Shown here in pieces: positions 1-7,312 of a stretch of DNA of 35,967 nt (its first letter is position 1; each line of letters starts with the position of its first letter). Below the pieces are notes generated by a model, which made no database searches, had not been told where the DNA came from, and saw nothing but the letters and a program-made list of their open reading frames with translations. Position numbers and translations under genes: made by a program. Source of the stretch: Klebsiella pneumoniae (GTDB lineage: Bacteria > Myxococcota_A > UBA796 > GCA-2862545). Location of the stretch: positions 1 to 35,967 of the forward strand of contig CAMASI010000048.1 of assembly GCA_945861065.1 (NCBI GenBank), given 5' to 3'.

Positions 1-416
1 GGCCAGTGGAACCCGTTCGTGTCGCGCGCACTCGACCGGATGCGCGGCCGCCGCGCGAGACACCGGACGTCCATCGCGCCTCCAGACAAACGTACCGGCG
101 CAACTGCCTTCTCTGCGCGGTGCCGCCTGACGGAGGCCGATCTGCACCCGACAAGGTTGAGGCGCCGGCACACATCGAGGATCGCCGCGCGCTCAGTGGC
201 GGAGCCCGATGCCGACAGGTAGTACCGCCTCTTGTCGCCGGGCGAGTACTTCCCCGCGCCTTCTGCGATATTGAGTACGATCGACAAGGAGGCGCGTGAC
301 AGCTGATCACCAATGTGCGAGCGCCCCCGAGGCAACCGCTCAACGACGCCGTTGGCGAGTACCAGGAAGTCCAAGGCGACGGCGTACACATCGAGCTTCT
401 CATGGTCGAACGGCAT
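1..416 (-). CDS. four-helix-bundle protein (S23-like family), partial at window edge, C-terminus possibly frameshifted
   Basis: Reading the minus strand from an ATG at 416-414 gives a protein starting MPFDHEKLDVYAVALDFLV. It continues with DQLSRASLSIVLNIAEGAGK (about residues 38-57), then SPGDKRRYYLSASGSATE and ILDVCRRLNLV. These are the hallmark segments of the small four-helix-bundle family (TIGR02436-type), whose members are about 115-125 residues and of unknown function. A GAGG Shine-Dalgarno lies at 422-425 (complement), 5 bases before the ATG. After residue about 95 the open frame no longer looks like the family and stays open to the left edge (at least 138 codons). A neighbouring frame at about 112-72 reads RRQLRRYVCLEARW, reminiscent of the family's last helix. 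A frameshift, natural or from sequencing, is therefore likely. Identity of the N-terminal two thirds is confident; intactness is not. Confidence 0.75.
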   Translation of the reverse strand, partial: MPFDHEKLDVYAVALDFLVLANGVVERLPRGRSHIGDQLSRASLSIVLNIAEGAGKYSPGDKRRYYLSASGSATERAAILDVCRRLNLVGCRSASVRRHRAEKAVAPVRLSGGAMDVRCLARRPRIRSSARDTNGFHW

Positions 417-436
417 CGCTGCCTCGGGTCGGGAGG

Positions 437-469
437 GGGATCGGGATCGGGATCGGGATCGGGATCGGG
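437..469. repeat. GGGATC hexanucleotide tandem repeat (5 units plus GGG)
   Basis: Five perfect copies of GGGATC followed by a partial GGG form a 33-bp simple sequence repeat. It ends 20 bases upstream of the ATG of the four-helix-bundle gene (start 416, minus strand), so it covers about -21 to -53 of that gene. The rest of the 417-668 interval between the two divergent genes holds no other coding feature I can support. The repeat explains the Arg-Ser, Gly-Ile or Asp-Arg dipeptide runs seen when it is translated in various frames. Confidence 0.95.
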
Positions 470-562
470 TGCGGGCAGGAGTATCGCGGAGCGGCTTTCG
501 ATCATCGCGCCACGCCGGAAGCGACCAAAGGGTATCGATCAGACCCTCGCCGAACCGGCCGA

Positions 563-591
563 TTGACAGGCCCTCAGAGCAGGACTAACGA
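563..591 (+). promoter_or_regulatory. possible sigma70 promoter for the membrane protein/asparaginase pair
   Basis: A perfect -35 hexamer TTGACA lies at 563-568. After a 17-base spacer there is a weak -10 candidate, TAACGA, at 586-591. It points towards the TTG start at 669. The weak -10 makes this tentative. Confidence 0.3.
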
Positions 592-668
592 GCAGCCCGC
601 GAGCATCTCCGCCCTACATTTTGGTGCGTGTCTCACGTGCCCGCAGGGCCGGATCCTAAGGAGCTGTC

Positions 669-1238
669 TTGGAACAAGACCAAAATCGGCGGCGCTCGCC
701 GATGATTATCGGCGTTGCTGCTGTGGGTCTGCTGCTCCTGCTGTGGGGCGTGGCGCAGGTTTCGTCCGACCCCGCCATTACTGGCGAGGCCCCGCCCGAA
801 GAACAGGGCCTGCAATGGGAGCACCGAGACGGCAAATGGCTCATCGTAGACGTGGACGAAAAGGGCGAGAAGGTCTGGGCCGGTGACACCGAGATCGTGC
901 CGTTCTTTCTGCTCATCAAGCCCACCACCATTGCCATGGCAGGGGGCGCCATTACCTTCATCATCGCGCTCTTGATTGGGATTCGTAAGTTCGCCCCCGA
1001 AGAACCCGAACCTGTCAGCCAGAAGGCGACGCCCGCCCCGGCCGGCCCGCGCCAATACGTGGAGACGGACCCAAACCAGCCCCTCGATTCTTTGGTATCT
1101 TTGACTAGAACGCCGACGGGAGCGCTTCCGCGTCCGTCCGCACAGACCCCCATGCCCGCCCGCCGGATTTCCGATGACCGACTGCCCTCCTACGGCGGTC
1201 GAGACAAGGTCGGACCCGGGAGCCAGGAGGATCAATGA
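669..1238 (+). CDS. small two-helix membrane protein of unknown function
   Basis: The start is TTG at 669, preceded by a strong AAGGAG Shine-Dalgarno at 658-663. The 189-residue protein has a short basic N-terminus and a hydrophobic segment at about residues 12-30 (IIGVAAVGLLLLLWGVA). A hydrophilic stretch follows, then a second hydrophobic segment at about 77-99 (FLLI...AGGAITFIIALLIGI), then a Pro/Arg-rich tail of about 85 residues that looks disordered. Both helices together suggest an inner-membrane protein with an external loop and a cytoplasmic tail; the topology is inference. No family is recognised. The stop overlaps the next gene's start by 4 bases (ATGA), so the two are probably translationally coupled. 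The first stable feature upstream is a divergent gene, so this is probably the first gene of its transcript. Confidence 0.75.
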   Translation: MEQDQNRRRSPMIIGVAAVGLLLLLWGVAQVSSDPAITGEAPPEEQGLQWEHRDGKWLIVDVDEKGEKVWAGDTEIVPFFLLIKPTTIAMAGGAITFIIALLIGIRKFAPEEPEPVSQKATPAPAGPRQYVETDPNQPLDSLVSLTRTPTGALPRPSAQTPMPARRISDDRLPSYGGRDKVGPGSQEDQ

Positions 1239-2137
1239 ATTTCGCGCTCGCCGTTCACGGTGGAGCCGGTCTCGACAAACCGGGCAGTCTAACGCCTGAG
1301 CGTCAAGCGGCATGCCGAGCCACTCTAGAAGAGGCCCTGCGAACGGGCGCGCGCGTGTTGGCGGCCGGCGGCTCGGCCGTCGAAGCCGTCGAGGCCGCGG
1401 TCGTGCTTCTTGAGGACTCCCCCCTGTTCAACGCGGGGAAAGGGGCTGTCCTTAATGCCGACGGTGTCGTTGAGATGGACGCCGCCATCATGGATGGCCG
1501 GGAACGAAAAGCGGGCGCCGTTTGTGGGGTTCGCCTCGTACGAAACCCAATCCTCGCGGCACGCGCAGTCATGGAACACTCCCCCCACGTGCTCTTGTGC
1601 GGCGACGGGGCCGAGGCATTCGCGCGCCTTCGCGAGGTCGCCATGGCCGAACCCGCCTACTTCATTGTCCAGGACCGAGTCGACCAACTGCTTCGCCTTC
1701 AGACCGGTGAGCCAGATGAAGCGGCGCCCGACGTGTACGGAACCGTCGGCGCTGTCGCACGCGACCTGGAAGGCCACCTGGCTGCAGCCACCAGCACCGG
1801 CGGCACCGTGGGAAAACACGCCGGACGGGTCGGCGACACGCCGATCATCGGCGCAGGTACCTTTGCGTGGGACGCGACTGTCGCCGTGTCGGCCACTGGC
1901 GACGGTGAATCGTTCATCCGATCGCATGTCGCCGGTCGCTTGTCAGACTGGATGGAGATGGCTGGGCTGTCCCTTCGGGAGTCCGCCCACCGCGTGATTC
2001 ATCAGGATTTGGTTGGCGGTCGCGGCGGTCTCATCGCCATCGGCCGCAATGGGCCAGCGATCATGCCGTTCAACACGGCGGGCATGTTCCGAGGCCGCAT
2101 GGATGCGCGCGGCGAACCGGAAATCCTCATCTGGTGA
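1235..2137 (+). CDS. isoaspartyl peptidase / L-asparaginase (Ntn-hydrolase, peptidase family T2)
   Basis: The enzyme hydrolyses beta-aspartyl (isoaspartyl) dipeptides and often L-asparagine, acting as a cytoplasmic scavenger of damaged peptides. The N-terminus ALAVHGGAG, the GKGAVLN segment and the EMDAAIMDG segment are typical of the alpha subunit. The autocleavage site is VYGTVGAVARD, with Thr170 as the expected nucleophile after cleavage of the Gly-Thr bond. Downstream are AAATSTGG and the GDTPIIGAGTFA signature of the beta subunit. Its length of 300 residues is normal for the family. A good AGGAGG Shine-Dalgarno precedes the ATG, which overlaps the stop of the membrane-protein gene. The 3' end overlaps the convergent SDR gene by 11 bases. 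No signal peptide is seen. Substrate preference (peptide versus Asn) cannot be read from the sequence. Confidence 0.93.
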   Translation: MNFALAVHGGAGLDKPGSLTPERQAACRATLEEALRTGARVLAAGGSAVEAVEAAVVLLEDSPLFNAGKGAVLNADGVVEMDAAIMDGRERKAGAVCGVRLVRNPILAARAVMEHSPHVLLCGDGAEAFARLREVAMAEPAYFIVQDRVDQLLRLQTGEPDEAAPDVYGTVGAVARDLEGHLAAATSTGGTVGKHAGRVGDTPIIGAGTFAWDATVAVSATGDGESFIRSHVAGRLSDWMEMAGLSLRESAHRVIHQDLVGGRGGLIAIGRNGPAIMPFNTAGMFRGRMDARGEPEILIW

Positions 2138-3116
2138 GCGGGCTCCCGTCCACCGGTTCTCGCGCGAGAACTTCGAGTGCCGCAGACCCTACGGGTTCAG
2201 TCGCCCAGTGTTGAAGGTGCCCGAAACGCGCCGCCAACCGCGTCAGGTGCCGCCTGTTGCCCCCGACGCCGTCGAGCACCTCCTTGGGTGCCAGCAGGTC
2301 CTTCGAATGGCCTAGACGTGCGCCGGCGACCTGCACCGCACCATCGGGCCCGACCGCGTCCACCAGCCCCAAAAGGCGACCCGCGTCCAGCCCCACTGGA
2401 ATGCGCCGAAACCCCACCGAATCCGCCACGCCGGCAAGGATGGCCTGGACCACGAGGTCCGGGTCCTGCGGGCGCTCCAACACATCGGCTTTTCGCGTTT
2501 CCCAAGCGGGCGCGATGCTCTCGTACACGGAGTCGGCAGGCCTCGCAGAGGACGCGCGCGTCGCTGCGAGTCCGAAACCCGTCGCGAACGCGCCAGGCTC
2601 CACCACCCGCACCCGCACCCCGAAACTGTGGTTTTCGAGCCACGTGGCTTCTGCAAGCGCTTCCACGGCATGTTTGGTGGCGGCGTACCAACCCGATTCC
2701 GGAAACACCATCCGGCCCGCGACACTCGACAAGAACACCGCGGTCCCTTTTCGCGCACGAAGCCCTGGCAGCGCGGCCCGAATCGTGCGCGCCACGCCGA
2801 ACACGTTGACGTCGAAGAGGTCTTCGACGGCGTCTGAGTCCGCCTCCGCCACAGTGCCAAACACCGCATGCCCGGCATTGGCGACGACCACGTCAAACTG
2901 TTCGTCAGCAAAGACCCGAGACACATCTTGGCCGACCCGCACGTCCCCAACTTCGAGTCGCACCCGCGGGCCCATTGGCCTGAGCAACGCGGAGAGCGTT
3001 TCCAAACCCGCCCGATCGACATCGAGCCCCACGACGTCGTGACCCGCGTTCGCCGCCGCGATCGCCAGCCCCCGTCCGAAGCCGGATGCACACCCGGTCA
3101 CCATCCAACGTGCCAT
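2127..3116 (-). CDS. short-chain dehydrogenase/reductase (SDR), classical type
   Basis: This is an NAD(P)-dependent oxidoreductase with a Rossmann fold. From the ATG at 3116 the protein is 329 residues. It shows the cofactor motif TGCASGFGRG (residues 7-16), a DVDRAG segment after beta-2, the NAG motif (80-82), a catalytic Ser in FLSSVAG (about 130-131), and YAATK with Tyr144 and Lys148. The C-terminal about 110 residues extend beyond a minimal SDR. An alternative ATG at 3140 (adding MATGLSGR) is possible and has a GGAAG-like Shine-Dalgarno. In that case it would overlap the ATG of the divergent sugar dehydrogenase in a shared CATG. The open frame continues further upstream but would run deep into the neighbour and is rejected. 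The substrate is unknown. Confidence 0.9.
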   Translation of the reverse strand: MARWMVTGCASGFGRGLAIAAANAGHDVVGLDVDRAGLETLSALLRPMGPRVRLEVGDVRVGQDVSRVFADEQFDVVVANAGHAVFGTVAEADSDAVEDLFDVNVFGVARTIRAALPGLRARKGTAVFLSSVAGRMVFPESGWYAATKHAVEALAEATWLENHSFGVRVRVVEPGAFATGFGLAATRASSARPADSVYESIAPAWETRKADVLERPQDPDLVVQAILAGVADSVGFRRIPVGLDAGRLLGLVDAVGPDGAVQVAGARLGHSKDLLAPKEVLDGVGGNRRHLTRLAARFGHLQHWATEPVGSAALEVLAREPVDGSPLTR

Positions 3117-3138
3117 TCGGCCGGATAACCCCGTCGCC

Positions 3139-4374
3139 ATGCGCTTCCGTTCCGTACTCCGAGCCACCCTTGTCGTTGCGATCGTCGCCGTCGGATCGTT
3201 CGATGTCCTGGCGAATACGGCCTGGGGCCGACGCCAGTTGGTCCGATGGGCGCCAGACGGCAGTAGCGGACCCCCTGCGAACGACGCCGGCACGCCCAGG
3301 TTTGCAGGGGCAGACCTTTCGTTGCCCCGAATCAATGTTTTCCTCGTGCCCGTGACGCTGCACATCGACAAGCCAGTGGACCTCGTCGTCACGCCGCCTC
3401 ACCACGCGCTGGTGGCGACAAAAACAGGCCGACTCTCGTGCCTCGACCTGCGCAACGGGGAACATCGTGCCTTCCAAGACGTAGACGTGGAGTCCAACTC
3501 CGAACTCGGCCTTCTCGGGCTCGCGCTCCATCCGGACTGGCCAACCGACAACCGAATGTATGTCTCGAAGACCGTGACCGGAGGCGCGGCCGCGCTGTCG
3601 CGGGTCGTGATGCATCGCGTGGATTCACCGAGGGATCCGTGCGCTGGATCGTGGTCCAAGGAGGTCGTTCTCCTCGAAGTAGAACAACCGTATGCGAATC
3701 ACAACGGAGGCCAGATCCGCTTCGGAAACGACCGGATGCTCTACTGGGGCCTAGGCGATGGCGGATACCGCGGAGATCCCCACGAGGCGGGCCAGAATCC
3801 AACCACGTGGTTGGGGAAGATTCTCCGCGTCGATGTTTCCACCGACGCCGCAGTCGCGCCGCCCGACAACCCGCATGTGGGTGATGCCGCCTGGCGCCCG
3901 GAGATCTGGGCCAGCGGCTTGCGGAATCCCTGGCGATTCGACCTTCTGGCAGACGGCCGCGCACTGGTCGGCGACGTTGGGCAAGACGCCTGGGAAGAAG
4001 TGGACGTCGTGCAGCGGGGCGACAACCTCGGTTGGAACATCTGCGAGGGCTCCGTCCGCTACGACGCCGCCGACCCTGCAGAACCTTGTCCACGCACCGG
4101 GCTGGTGGGCCCTGTGTGGACCTATGGACGCGACCGCGGGGTGTCAGTGACTGGCGGCGTCGTGGGCCGCGGTGACGACGCACTGAAGGGACAATTCGCC
4201 TTTGGCGACTTTGCCACGGGCCGTCTGTGGAGCCTCGACCCTGTCACGCTCTCCGTCTCGGCGCTCGGTCAGTTCAATGTCCGACCTTCCGCCTTCGCAC
4301 GCGACGATGAAGGCAAAATCCTGCTGTTGGACTATTCAGGCGCGATCTGGCGAATCGAGGCGCCGAAGCCGTAG
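3139..4374 (+). CDS. PQQ-dependent sugar dehydrogenase (glucose/sorbosone dehydrogenase family), exported
   Basis: A hydrophobic N-terminus (residues about 8-26, after MRFRSVLR) looks like a signal peptide or anchor. The body is the six-bladed beta-propeller of the GSDH family (PF07995), which oxidises aldose sugars with PQQ in the periplasm. Recognisable pieces in order are LLGLALHPDW, NHNGGQIRFG, GLGDGG...GQNPTTWLGKILRVDV, WASGLRNPWRFD, GDVGQDAWEEVD, NLGWNICEG and TGGVVGRG. Its 411 residues fit the family. The start codon ATG at 3139 has no clear Shine-Dalgarno. It lies 22 bases from, or overlapping, the divergent SDR start depending on the SDR start chosen. The actual substrate cannot be told, and no pqq genes are present in the window. 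The 3' end is 5 bases from the convergent VWA gene. Confidence 0.88.
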   Translation: MRFRSVLRATLVVAIVAVGSFDVLANTAWGRRQLVRWAPDGSSGPPANDAGTPRFAGADLSLPRINVFLVPVTLHIDKPVDLVVTPPHHALVATKTGRLSCLDLRNGEHRAFQDVDVESNSELGLLGLALHPDWPTDNRMYVSKTVTGGAAALSRVVMHRVDSPRDPCAGSWSKEVVLLEVEQPYANHNGGQIRFGNDRMLYWGLGDGGYRGDPHEAGQNPTTWLGKILRVDVSTDAAVAPPDNPHVGDAAWRPEIWASGLRNPWRFDLLADGRALVGDVGQDAWEEVDVVQRGDNLGWNICEGSVRYDAADPAEPCPRTGLVGPVWTYGRDRGVSVTGGVVGRGDDALKGQFAFGDFATGRLWSLDPVTLSVSALGQFNVRPSAFARDDEGKILLLDYSGAIWRIEAPKP

Positions 4375-4379
4375 CCTCG

Positions 4380-6578
4380 TCAGATGGCGCCACTTGCGCG
4401 ACGGATCCCCACGGCCGCAGCGAGCCATCCCGCCACCCACCAGCCGACCCAAGGGTTGTGCTCCAAGCGCTCTTCCGTCCGTTCGAGACGGATCCGACCG
4501 GCGGCAGGGTCCAACAACGGTTCTCGCCAAGCAGACGGCGTCATGAAGCGGCCAGTTGTCAGCTCGGTCCACCGCAACATCAGGTCGCCAGCGACGAGCC
4601 GGTCCAACTCGGGGTCCCGCTCGTTCACCGCGACCAGCGTCTCCGCAGTTCCGACTTTTCTGCCGTCTTGGTCCGCTTCCGCCGACAAACGCCAGGTTCC
4701 GCCCGACGGGGGTGACCAAGGAAACACCACTTCTCCTTCCGGTCCTGTGACGCCGTCCACCACAACGGGCTCGCTCGGGCCGGAAACGCGCAACACGACC
4801 CGCGCACCGGCGAGCGGCGCGAATCCAGGATCCCGGACGCGGGCGACCACGCGCACGTCCTCGCCAAGCCGGTAATTTTCGCGGGGCGTATCCACGGCCA
4901 CACGCGACAACGCAGGATCGCGCAGCAACCACCGCAACGCGTTTTTCCAAAATCGAAGGTAAGCTTGGTTCCCCCTCCCTGAGGCCGCCTCCGTCACCGA
5001 CCACCGCCACGACGCGTCCGTCATGAGCGCCATGGAACGGCCGCTGCCCACCTCGCGAACCGCCAACACCGGGAGCGGGTTGCCCGACAGGTCCACGGCC
5101 GTCGGATGCGCAAGCAGCACCGCCGCGCCAGGCACGCCGCCGCTCACGACGTTGACGCCATCCACCAACGGCAGGCGCGCCCACCAATTGGCATTTTCGG
5201 CCGCCTCGCCGACCAACCGCGTCAGCGGGTGCCGCTCTCCTTCCGGGGTCAGAATCGGGCGAAACGGATCGACCAACGGCGTCGTGGAGGGACCCGGAAC
5301 AAGGACAGGCAGCACGTCCCCAAGGGGTGTTTGCCCGTATCCAGCCTGGCCAAAACTCTTGTCTCCACCCACGACGACCAAGCCGCCACCGTCTTTGACC
5401 CAATCGGCGACGTTGCCGAGCAAGGCGTCAGCCTCCTCCCGAAAGTAGGGCTCATGGTCGAAGTTCTGCAGGATGATGATGTCAAAACTGTCGATCTGCT
5501 CGTCGAATAGGTCCTCGTACGGAAACTGAATCAACGAGATCTCGTCGTCACGCCATGCGCCGTCCAAGTCTGCAGGTGTGCGAAGAATGTAGAAACACAC
5601 CAGCTGAATACCCGGATCTCCCTTGAGGAATCGGCGAAGAAACTTCACATCCCAGCCGGGGGCGCCTGCGACCTGAAGGACACGCATTCGGTCACGCACG
5701 ACCGAAACCACGACCGGCAAGCTGTTGTTGGACGGAACCGCGTCTCCCGCGGGCGCATCCACAGCCACTTCATAGTGGAACCGACCTGCGTCCGAAGGAA
5801 TCACTTCGAAGCGCACATCTGCCCCGCCGTCGGCGTCCAACACCACGCGTTGCGCCGAAATCGGAGCGCCATCCTGCAACAACGACACGCCGACCGTACC
5901 TGGGACTGCGCCGGACCCCTCCACCCGAGCGCGCAACGTGAACGGCGTGCGCACAAAGGCCCAGCCGCCCGCGTCCACGTCACGAACCGCCAAGTCGAGA
6001 ATTGCGTGTTGGCCCCCGACCTGGACAACCGACAGCGGCCCAGAGAGTTCGGGGAGCGTGTTCGCGGCCACCGCGTCCGCCAAGGGTCCGCGATCGATCC
6101 CATCGGTGACCACGACAATCCCAGATAGTCGTTCGGATCCGATTCGATCCCGCAATGCACCGAGCGCCGCGAGCACGTCGGTATCGGGGAGATCGTAGGC
6201 CGACGGCGGTCCCGCCCGCAGGTCTGCCCCGTAGTGGTACACGTCTACCGCCGGTCCCAACCGCCGAAGCCGATTGAGCACGTCGGCCACGTCTGCGCTT
6301 CGTTCCGTTCCGGCTTCCAACACACGCATCGAACGCGACGCATCCACCAAAGCGACGATCCGACCCGGCTCAGGCGTGCCCACGTCCCGAATTCGGGTCG
6401 GTCCAGCGGCGGCCAAACCGGCGGCACCGCCGGCCAGGACAAGCGCGATGGCCTCAAAGACGGTCGACAGGTGAAAACGACGACGCCACATCGACAAGGC
6501 AACCCACAGCAGCGTCCCGAACCACACGGCTCCCGCCACCCACCACGAACCCGACCATACGATGACCCCGTCACTCAC
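4380..6578 (-). CDS. membrane protein with VWA-like and glutamine-amidotransferase-like domains
   Basis: This is the last gene of the MoxR/VWA block. The start is GTG at 6578, overlapping the upstream stop (GTGA), with AAGGA about 8 bases before. The protein has 732 residues. Two N-terminal membrane helices (about 12-30 and 39-58) are followed by a VWA-like domain opening IVALVDASRSM, with a MIDAS-type D79-x-S81-x-S83. Later come Ig-like strands and a GATase1-like domain around IILQNFDHEPYF...WVKDGGGLVVVGGD, as in family PF07090. After another Ig-like region a C-terminal helix (about 710-725) ends the protein. It lacks an evident Cys-His-Glu amidotransferase triad, so a structural role is more likely than catalysis. 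It probably displays its large domain in the periplasm and works with the MoxR ATPase encoded in the same block. Confidence 0.82.
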   Translation of the reverse strand: MSDGVIVWSGSWWVAGAVWFGTLLWVALSMWRRRFHLSTVFEAIALVLAGGAAGLAAAGPTRIRDVGTPEPGRIVALVDASRSMRVLEAGTERSADVADVLNRLRRLGPAVDVYHYGADLRAGPPSAYDLPDTDVLAALGALRDRIGSERLSGIVVVTDGIDRGPLADAVAANTLPELSGPLSVVQVGGQHAILDLAVRDVDAGGWAFVRTPFTLRARVEGSGAVPGTVGVSLLQDGAPISAQRVVLDADGGADVRFEVIPSDAGRFHYEVAVDAPAGDAVPSNNSLPVVVSVVRDRMRVLQVAGAPGWDVKFLRRFLKGDPGIQLVCFYILRTPADLDGAWRDDEISLIQFPYEDLFDEQIDSFDIIILQNFDHEPYFREEADALLGNVADWVKDGGGLVVVGGDKSFGQAGYGQTPLGDVLPVLVPGPSTTPLVDPFRPILTPEGERHPLTRLVGEAAENANWWARLPLVDGVNVVSGGVPGAAVLLAHPTAVDLSGNPLPVLAVREVGSGRSMALMTDASWRWSVTEAASGRGNQAYLRFWKNALRWLLRDPALSRVAVDTPRENYRLGEDVRVVARVRDPGFAPLAGARVVLRVSGPSEPVVVDGVTGPEGEVVFPWSPPSGGTWRLSAEADQDGRKVGTAETLVAVNERDPELDRLVAGDLMLRWTELTTGRFMTPSAWREPLLDPAAGRIRLERTEERLEHNPWVGWWVAGWLAAAVGIRRASGAI

Positions 6579-7312
6579 TCGATGCGTCCTTCGAGTAAGA
6601 GCTGACGCACGTGGGTTTGGTCCTTCTTGTAGTCTGCGGTCACACTGTACACGACGAGGTTGAGCGCAAGCTTGATGGCCTCATTGCGCTGCCGTTCGCC
6701 CCCGGGAACCACCGCGTAGCTGTCCCGCCCGTCCGAACCCCGATCGAGGGCCCCGGACAGGTCATCGTGATGAACCACGATGGGGCTGACGTCACCCACC
6801 GTGACCCCGTCCAAATACCCATGCCGGGCGAACCTGCCCGTTGGCGTGTTCAGCAGAAAGAACGACCGAAACACGCTGTGGTCCGCCGGCATCCGCGTCA
6901 ACGTCCGACCCGGCAGAACGGACGCGCACAAGGTCCGAATCGAGGCAAGCGCCGGCCCATCGGAGACGCCCGACGCGTCGTCCAACACCAAGAACCCCCC
7001 GTAGGAAAGGTAGCGCCCGAGCAGCTCAAGCACTCGGGTCTCCGGCAGCACAAAGTTGCCGGTCACAATCAGCGAAGCAAACGGGTGATCGAATAAGCTC
7101 AGGTCGTCGGGCCGAAGCACCACGGGCAATGGCGCGGTATCGATCGACGTAGCGGCGGCCACCTCGTACTGCAGTCGTTTCCACGCGCCAGGCCGCTGCA
7201 CCGTGCCAGCGCCAAGGTCGAGTTCGGCGACGTGGAATCGGTTTGATTCCCCGAAACCCAGCGCCACACTGGGCGCGCTGATCGCGCCTGCCAAGAAAGT
7301 TCGCCGAAACAT
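6575..7312 (-). CDS. DUF4159-type protein with Tat-like signal
   Basis: The ATG at 7312 overlaps the upstream stop by one base (TGATG), indicating coupled translation. A longer in-frame start exists upstream but would add 25 residues lying inside the preceding gene and is rejected. The 245-residue product begins MFRRTFLAGAIS, a twin-arginine-like RRTFL followed by a hydrophobic stretch, so export is likely. The body matches the DUF4159 style, a GATase-like fold of unknown function. It includes FASLIVTGNFVL, a GRYLSYGGFLVLDDASG segment, a NTPTG...GYLDGV segment and VHHDDLSGAL. DUF4159 genes commonly sit in MoxR/DUF58/BatA clusters, as here. No catalytic residue can be assigned. Confidence 0.82.
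   Translation of the reverse strand: MFRRTFLAGAISAPSVALGFGESNRFHVAELDLGAGTVQRPGAWKRLQYEVAAATSIDTAPLPVVLRPDDLSLFDHPFASLIVTGNFVLPETRVLELLGRYLSYGGFLVLDDASGVSDGPALASIRTLCASVLPGRTLTRMPADHSVFRSFFLLNTPTGRFARHGYLDGVTVGDVSPIVVHHDDLSGALDRGSDGRDSYAVVPGGERQRNEAIKLALNLVVYSVTADYKKDQTHVRQLLLEGRIE

Noticed and set aside
437..469. Hexanucleotide repeat as a CRISPR or origin element
   Set aside because: There are no spacers and no DnaA-box pattern; it is a simple sequence repeat.
296..886. 196-residue plus-strand frame over the repeat and the start of the membrane protein
   Set aside because: Its Gly-Ile run is the translation of the hexanucleotide repeat, the rest is Arg/Pro-rich noise, and it overlaps the well-supported TTG gene at 669 in another frame.
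3117..3392. N-terminal extension of the SDR
   Set aside because: It lies inside the divergent sugar dehydrogenase gene and encodes no Rossmann-type sequence before MARWMVTG.
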